Source: Episyrphus balteatus
Taxonomy: Eukaryota > Arthropoda > Insecta > Diptera > Syrphidae
DNA: 64,000 nucleotides
Assembly: GCF_945859705.1 (NCBI RefSeq)
Contig: NC_079134.1
Coordinates: 49,282,402 to 49,346,401 of the forward strand
Direction: 5' to 3'
The position numbers and the translations under genes are program-made. Below the pieces are notes generated by a model. The model did no database searches and had not been told where the DNA came from. It saw nothing but the letters and a program-made list of their open reading frames with translations. Below are positions 57,838-64,000 of the stretch, one piece after another. Within the stretch, counting starts at the first letter, position 1; each line of letters starts with the position of its first letter.

Positions 57838-59348
57838 GGCCGCACGGTTGTCCAAAATGACTTATCTCGTTGCAAAAATCATAACTTTTGAACGGATTGA
57901 GTTAGCGGTACAATTTTTTTTTTTATTTGAAGGACATTTCTAGGGCTGTTATACCAATGAATTTCAATAAAATTATTTCACAGGGTGTTTCGGAATCATC
58001 GGCCAAAAACAGATTTTCTTTAAAAAAAAAGTTTAAATTAAAATTGGTATGCCATTTTGTAGAAATCACTAATCCACATTTAAAAACAAAATTTCAAAAA
58101 AATACAATGTCCCGTTTTCGAAAATTTTATTTTTCAAAAAAAAATTTCAAAATTTTTTTAAAAATCCAAAAATTATTTTTTTTGAAATTTTATTTTTGGC
58201 TTATATTTGAGTTATATAAGTGCTTCTTCACAAAAAGTTTCGTTGAAATCGAATAAGCCGTTTTGGAGAATATCGGATTTGAAAAAAAACGGTTTTATGG
58301 CAGGTACCGTAAAAAATCCATTCGGTTCCATGCATTAAGCCGAATAGGGTATGTGTACCAATCAATTGTTGATTCAAAATAAAAATAATTAGCTGCGCAT
58401 GCTTGCGCACTGCCGAGATTTTGTACTTTGAAAAAAAATGAAGGCAGAAGGAACAGATTTTCTTTAAAAAAAATGTTTAAATTAAAATTGGTATGCCATT
58501 TTGTAGAAATCACTAATCCACATCTAAAAACAAAATTTCAAAAAAATACAATGTCCCGTTTTCGAAAATTTTATTTTTCAAAAAAAAATTTCAAAATTTT
58601 TTTAAAAATCCAGAAATTATTTTTTTTGAAATTTTATTTTTGGCTTATATTTGAGTTATATAAGTGCTTCTTCAAAAAAAGTTTCGTTGAAATCGAATAA
58701 GCCGTTTCGGAGAATATCGGATTTAAAAAAAACCGTTCTATGGCAGGTACCGTTAATAATGATTTTCCAAAAAAATTTTTTTCATTAGAAGATAGACCTT
58801 GTTTTCAAACTTACATTTGAATTTTTTAAACAAAATCGTTGGAGCCGTTTTTGAGCAATTACAGCTTTACTGAAATTGGTGTATGACAAGTACCGTTATT
58901 TTTGGCCCAAAAAAATTAATTCCAAAAACACCTCTGGAGGGTCTCCAAAAAATGCTACATACCAAATTTAAAGTCAATCGGTCCATCCGTTTAGGATGTA
59001 GATCCTTATACAGACAGACAGACAGACGGACTTCCGGGACCAACTTTTTTGGCATTCTCTATAATCGTAATATCATGGAAAAGTGTAATCTGAACTTTTT
59101 TTAGATGTGAATTAGTGATTTCTACAAAATGGCATACCAATTTTAATTTAAATATTTTTTTTTTTAAGAAAATCGGTTTTCGGCCGATGATTCCTAAACA
59201 CCCTGTAAAACAATTTTCTTGAAATTCATTGGTGTAACAGCCCTGGAAATTTCCTTCAAATTAAAAAAAAAACTGTACCGCTACCTCAATCCGTTCAAAA
59301 GTTATGATTTTTGCAACGAGATAAGTCATTTTGGACAACAGTGGGCCG
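57838..59348. mobile_element. Composite TIR element with internal direct duplication, 1.5 kb
   Basis: Arms of about 175 bp at 57838-58015 and 59166-59348 are inverted repeats, with TTGTCCAAAATGACTTATCT and CAGGGTGTTT as landmarks. Inside, 58010-58290 and 58445-58745 are near-identical direct copies starting AACAGATTTTCTTT. The region 58745-59090 carries the dispersed-family signature (GGTACCGT, CGGACTTCCGGGACC, ATCGTAATATCATGG). No gene. Confidence 0.65.
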
Positions 59349-60193
59349 CCGTACCTCCTGCCACTGTGGTAGACATTTTATTGCTTTTCATGTGGGCGGT
59401 CAAAACCACAATAAAAAAAAAGCTATAAAGCCATATGATCATATCATTAAAATTAATTGTTCCAAAATGTTGAGGTATATTCAAGAGATAAAAAAAATAC
59501 ATTCCAATTTACGATTTACGATTTTTATTAAATTTGATTTAAATGAAAAAAAAAACAAAGAGAAATTTCTTTTTTTCGAATATTGAAATGAAGTGATCTT
59601 GTTTGAAATTAATTCAGATACTTTGACAAATATAAACTGTTATAATTTTGTACCTAATTCAATTGAATGTTTTAGACATTTTTATCAAATTGATTCAGCT
59701 ATTTAAAAATAACATGATTTCATGACCATACAAATATACCTTCTTTTTTAAAATTTAAATTATGTGACAAAAAAAAATTGATTAATAGCAAAAATGTATG
59801 CCAAATGTTTTAGTCTCCAAGGATTAATTGCTTAGATTTTGAAATTAAGAGCTTGAAAAGCGTGCAAAAAATAATGTCAAGTTAGAAATTAGTACGTTTT
59901 ACGTTATTGTGTTTTACACAAAGTTATTTTTAAAAATGAATAAAATTTTTTTTATTTTACTTTATTAGTTTTGTTATTGCATTTTTAAGTGCTAGTTAAG
60001 TACCTACCTCAAAATTAAATCAAGTGTTAGACTAATTTTGAAAAAAATAATGAAGTTCGCAAAACAACTACACTGAAAATGCATTCAATTTTTTATTTTA
60101 TGCATTCTGCATTTTTATTTTATAAATCGGCTTTGGGATATAATATTTATTTTTTAATTAAGTGGTCCACGAATCAAAAAAAATCCAAAATAT
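59349..60193. other. AT-rich spacer, no gene
   Basis: No supported ORF. TACACTGAAAA near 60068 resembles the end of the CACTGAA family but lacks a partner. Confidence 0.4.
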
Positions 60194-61133
60194 TTTTACT
60201 TGCGATATAGGTTCTATAGGGCAAGTTTAGGATTCGTAAAAAAAAATCGAACTCGAGATAACAATTTTACATGACATTACGATGATGGAGAATGCCAAAA
60301 AAGTGGGTCCGGCAATTCTGTCTGTCTGTCTGTCTGTCTGTAAGAACCTCGAGCTACAGCCTACTGAAGCGATTTTCTTCAAACTTGGTAGTTAACAGTT
60401 TTGGGTGATTCCCTAGAGGACAAATTGAAGTTTTTTTAGGACCAAAACTAACGGTACCTGTCATATAACGGAAACAGAAAAGTTGATTTATTTCAAAAAC
60501 GGCTCTAACGATTTTGATTAAAAATTTTCTGCTTACTGTTACAGATAAGAGCCTCCTTTGATAATAAAAAAATTAATTTTTGTACCGTTATTATCGGTAC
60601 CTGCCGTAGAACGGTTTTTTGGATTTATGAATTTCTCATAAACGACAAAACAGATTTCGACCAAATTTTCAATACAGAAACGTTTAAACAATCATTATTT
60701 AAAAAAATTTTAATTTTTCAAAAAACACATTTTTGGATTTTAAAAAAATATTTTAATTTTTTGAAAAATCAATTTTTTGGAAAAAATGTGTAAATTAATT
60801 ATTTATTCAAAATTGCATATCAACTTTTTTTTTGAAAAATGTTAGAAAATTTTTATATATAAAAAATTATTTTTTAAAAAAACGGCTCTAACGATTTTCG
60901 AAAAATTTTTTTAAAAATTCTTTTGTATACTAGAAATAAAATGGCATACTTAGTTTTTTTGTAAAAGATCATTTAAAACGGCATTTAATTATTTATAAAA
61001 ACAGATTTTATTTTTTTTTTGCACCACTAACGAAATTCCGTGAAAATATCAAATTTTAAATTTTCCCTTATTTTGTTCAATGAAAAACTTTAACCTTAGA
61101 GTAACTTTTACCATAAGAGCAAGTACGTGCGAC
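60194..61133. repeat. Dispersed-family copy, reverse orientation
   Basis: Starts near TATAGGGCAAG and ends AGAGCAAGTACGTGCG, the mirror of the copy at 22724-23286. It carries ATTACGATGATGGAGAATGC, GTGGGTCC and four CTGTCTGT-type units at 60280-60345, and AAACGGCTCTAACGATTTT twice (about 60501 and 60880). Confidence 0.6.
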
Positions 61134-61665
61134 CCCAGTAGTGGAATTTTTTTTTTTTTTTCAATTACAATTTTTTCCGTCATTGTCGAAATTTTGTTTT
61201 TTTTTTTTGTCCAATTGAATAGATAATAATATTCAAATTGAATGGTTAATAATGTCCTCGACTAATTTAAATTAAGTGCTCAGTTTTTTAAAGAATTTTC
61301 CGAGATTTTCCCAAAAAAAAAAGAGTTTTTTTTTAAATCTCGGAATTTTCTTCTTAACACTGGTTCGCAGAGCCGCTATTTTTGAAGTCGGTTATTCATA
61401 ATTCTAAAACATCATCAACCTGATGTTTCAGAGCTAGAAAAATGAAAGGCCATAATTCAGTTTGCATTACTAATTGCAAACTGATACTAGACTAGAGAGC
61501 AGTTGATAGTGCAACTTTATTTCTTTTTGGATTTGCAAAAAAATCCATTGGGTTCCCTTTGCAAAAAAAAAAAAAAAAAAACATTTTTAAACATTTCCTC
61601 TAAATCCATCAAGAACGGTTTTTATAAGCTCTACACAGCTCTAAAATTTAGGGTAAATGGTATAT

Positions 61666-62110
61666 GAAAGGGGAAAAATAAATTGCCCACAAACAAATTG
61701 GGGAAAAGGGGGTGGAATGGGTGTCAAAAATCGTTGCTTTTTACGATTTCTGTTAAAAGTAGACCTCCTATCGAAAAAAGTTAAATGCAAAGATTGTAGA
61801 TAGTTAAAATGTCTACAACTTTTACTCAAACCATTTTTTTATATAACCTCAAAAATATTGAGAAAAATGCAAAAAAAAACGAGTTTTTGGTATTTTATTT
61901 TTATCTTTTACAAAAATAGTTGGATTTTTACAAAACCTGGTTAAAAATTATTTTGTTACGTTTTTTTAACTATTTTAAATATTTTTTGACGAATTTAAAA
62001 AATAGCCTATTTTTCAATCAAAAAAGATAGGTACCGAAAAAAAAATTTTGATTTTTGAAAAGTTTGGAATGCAGTAATATATTTAGGTAAAAAGCTTTTA
62101 TTTAAGATTA
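61666..62110 (+). repeat. Truncated relative of the 17683-18843 element
   Basis: AAATTGCCCACAA, GACCTCCTATCGAAAAAAG and TATATAACCTCAAAAATA follow in the same order and orientation as at 18058-18260. Only the left-half sequence is present. No gene. Confidence 0.6.
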
Positions 62111-62851
62111 TGTAGAATAACTATATAATTTTGTTAAAAAAAACCAAAAAATATTTTTAAAATCGATTTTTTCGTAAATTACAGTAATATTGGCGAGAAA
62201 TATTTTTCCATACAAACCAAATTTTACTTTTCTAATGACCTTAAACCATCTTAATTTTAATCTAGCATTGGTGGAATGTCAGAAAAATTCTATCACATCA
62301 AGTTTTTGAGTATTACCATGCCAAAACATCACAAAAATAGTGTTTTCAAAATTTGATATCTCAAAAGAGAATTCCGGAGTTATGTAGATTACTTCTACCT
62401 ACAATATGATGGTTACAATAACGATTGTGGGCTCATTTTATAGATAATTATAAGAAGGTACTATAGTTCATTCTTCAAGAATTACCAAAACAATTTAAAA
62501 GTTCGTAGGATATATGAAAAAATGTCATTTTGCCCCAAACTGACAAACCCGCACTTTGACCAACTATAAAATTTTATTTAATAAACTCACGGAATTTATT
62601 TGTATATCATTTTTTAGATAATTTTATTGTTAATATGTCTTACCTCTGTCATTTTCTTGTAAAATGAATAATAATGGAGCTATTCAATAAAAACGATACC
62701 AATCTCGTTTCCAAGATGACGGATGCTTCGGACCTCCAATTATCCCAACAAATTGACTTTTATAATAAGGTCAATCACCGGAACATATTCCATGAAAAAA
62801 ATTTTGTCCCGCGATTTCATGCTCATATTTTGACTAAGCTAGCCTGAGCTA
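62111..62851. other. AT-rich spacer, no gene
   Basis: No supported feature. Confidence 0.4.
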
Positions 62852-62855
62852 TTAA

Positions 62856-63633
62856 CCCTTTCGAACCCAAGCTATGAAAATCAATAGTAAAAAATGTATT
62901 TTCAGTATTATCGTGTCAAAAACATCACAACTAAGAAATATGAATAGCAAAAAGTTATTTTAAAAAATAATAAATAGCAAAACTAATGTGTTACTCTCAT
63001 GTTACATGTTAGTAACATGCACTGCCTATGACCCCCAACAAAAGTCGGACAACTGAGCAAATAACTTTTTATGGAACAATAATGTATGCTACTTATTCTA
63101 AGCCAAAAAACAAAACACTTTCTGGATTAACATTTTTTATATCTTTTTTTCAAAATTATGGCCATACATAAAAAAAATCTTTTTGCAAAAAACAAAAAAT
63201 GTGAATTTCAGTCCCTTTTTCGATAGAATAATCATTTTTATCAAAAAAACAAAACCGACTTCCATGGCTAAAACTGGGTTTTATGGTTTTTCTAATAGTT
63301 CCTACGGCTAAAACTGAACGAAATTGTAATGGGACCACATGGCAGCGACCAGCTTTCCATCAATACAAAAAGAATTATCAAAATTGGTTCACTCAGTCTA
63401 AAGTTATGAGGTAACAAACAAAAAAACAAAAAAAAAATACAGTCGAATCCGTTTTGGAAGTCGGTAATAAAATATTAAAAGTAAGATATTTGACTAACTT
63501 TTTGTAATTATCCAGTAACTAGGCATTATTATCTTTCAATTAAGCCATCGAAACCTAAAAAATTATTTAATGGAATATTTTTTACGAATTTTTGAAAATA
63601 TGTTACATGAGAGTAACTCTGGGTCCGAAAGGG
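62856..63633. mobile_element. piggyBac-like MITE flanked by TTAA, 778 bp
   Basis: The ends CCCTTTCGAACCCA and TGGGTCCGAAAGGG are flanked by TTAA at 62852-62855 and 63634-63637. TTAA duplication with C-rich ends starting CCC is the piggyBac signature. GTTACTCTCATGTTACAT at 62990 and its mirror ATGTTACATGAGAGTAAC at 63599 form a second, asymmetric inverted pair. No transposase. Confidence 0.9.
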
Positions 63634-63637
63634 TTAA

Positions 63638-64000
63638 GAAAATAATAACACAATTTCGACGAAATTAAAAACTATAAAAAAAATAGTTAGGTACCTACAC
63701 CAAACATATTAATACTCGGTAGTGCATACTTAGTTCCTTTGAAGTAAGCTTTTCTTGAATTTTCAATGTATCAACTTTTAATAGTTTAACTTGTAAGAAA
63801 TACGACTTTGCCTGTTATAGTGGAGTAACTAGAGCTCAAAAATTGGCAATACATATTAGGGAACCCGGCCGAGCAGCTTAGATTTTGATGATCTTTTTTT
63901 TTCAAACGTCGGTAATTAAAAATATATACTTTAAAGGCTATAGATTAAAAATTGCCGGTGTTGCCGTTTTGATTTTTTAAATTTAATTGAAGATTTTTAT
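63638..64000. other. Right edge, no gene
   Basis: AT-rich DNA with no ORF or repeat boundary that I can support. Confidence 0.4.

Noticed and set aside
1..64000. CRISPR arrays, bacterial operons or phage genes
   Set aside because: No regular direct repeats with unique spacers and no prokaryotic gene organisation; the content is that of an animal genome.

Overview
The window looks like AT-rich, transposon-dense chromosome from a dipteran fly with a large genome. The evidence is two long ORFs that closely resemble the fly voltage-gated chloride channel ClC-a, a very low GC background, and many non-autonomous DNA elements with short TIRs and clean target-site duplications. The species cannot be told from this sequence.

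Only two convincing host genes are present, both in the first 12 kb. They are ClC-a-like chloride channels arranged tail to tail: 1815-4793 on the plus strand and 9108-11876 on the minus strand. Each is one uninterrupted ORF covering both cytoplasmic ends, the whole CLC membrane domain and both CBS domains. Since ClC-a genes in flies are normally interrupted by introns (established knowledge), the likely history is a retrocopy of a spliced mRNA followed by an inverted duplication. Both ORFs keep the permeation motifs and the gating glutamate, so both look functional.

The remaining 52 kb is a gene desert built from nested mobile elements. (1) Two very large near-perfect palindromes lie at 13.3-15.1 kb and 47.2-49.2 kb. 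(2) Two copies of a TA-flanked element family lie at 19.9-22.0 kb and 32.8-35.9 kb. The second is interrupted by a TA-flanked element, and the first copy supplies the empty site. (3) A nested stack lies at 36.9-41.2 kb: an old dispersed repeat holds a hAT-like element with an 8-bp TSD, which holds a 5'-truncated LINE with a 12-bp TSD. A further TIR element with a 4-bp TSD sits in the hAT TSD. (4) Two tRNA-like pol III units each sit inside an inverted-repeat element (30.1 kb and 51.1 kb). (5) hAT-like MITEs lie at 27.0 and 56.3 kb and a TTAA-flanked piggyBac-like MITE at 62.9 kb. (6) A diffuse repeat family recurs at about 5.7, 22.7, 23.4, 26.6, 36.9, 58 and 60.2 kb.

A recurring architecture is that several TIR elements carry their terminal motif reiterated many times internally (6618-7336, 33848-34692, 39271-41207). 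Unique, more GC-balanced stretches near 25.4, 42.3, 45.5-46.3, 51.7-52.2 and 56.9-57.4 kb hold no convincing ORF and may be regulatory DNA. Element boundaries and comparisons were read by eye; identities are not computed.
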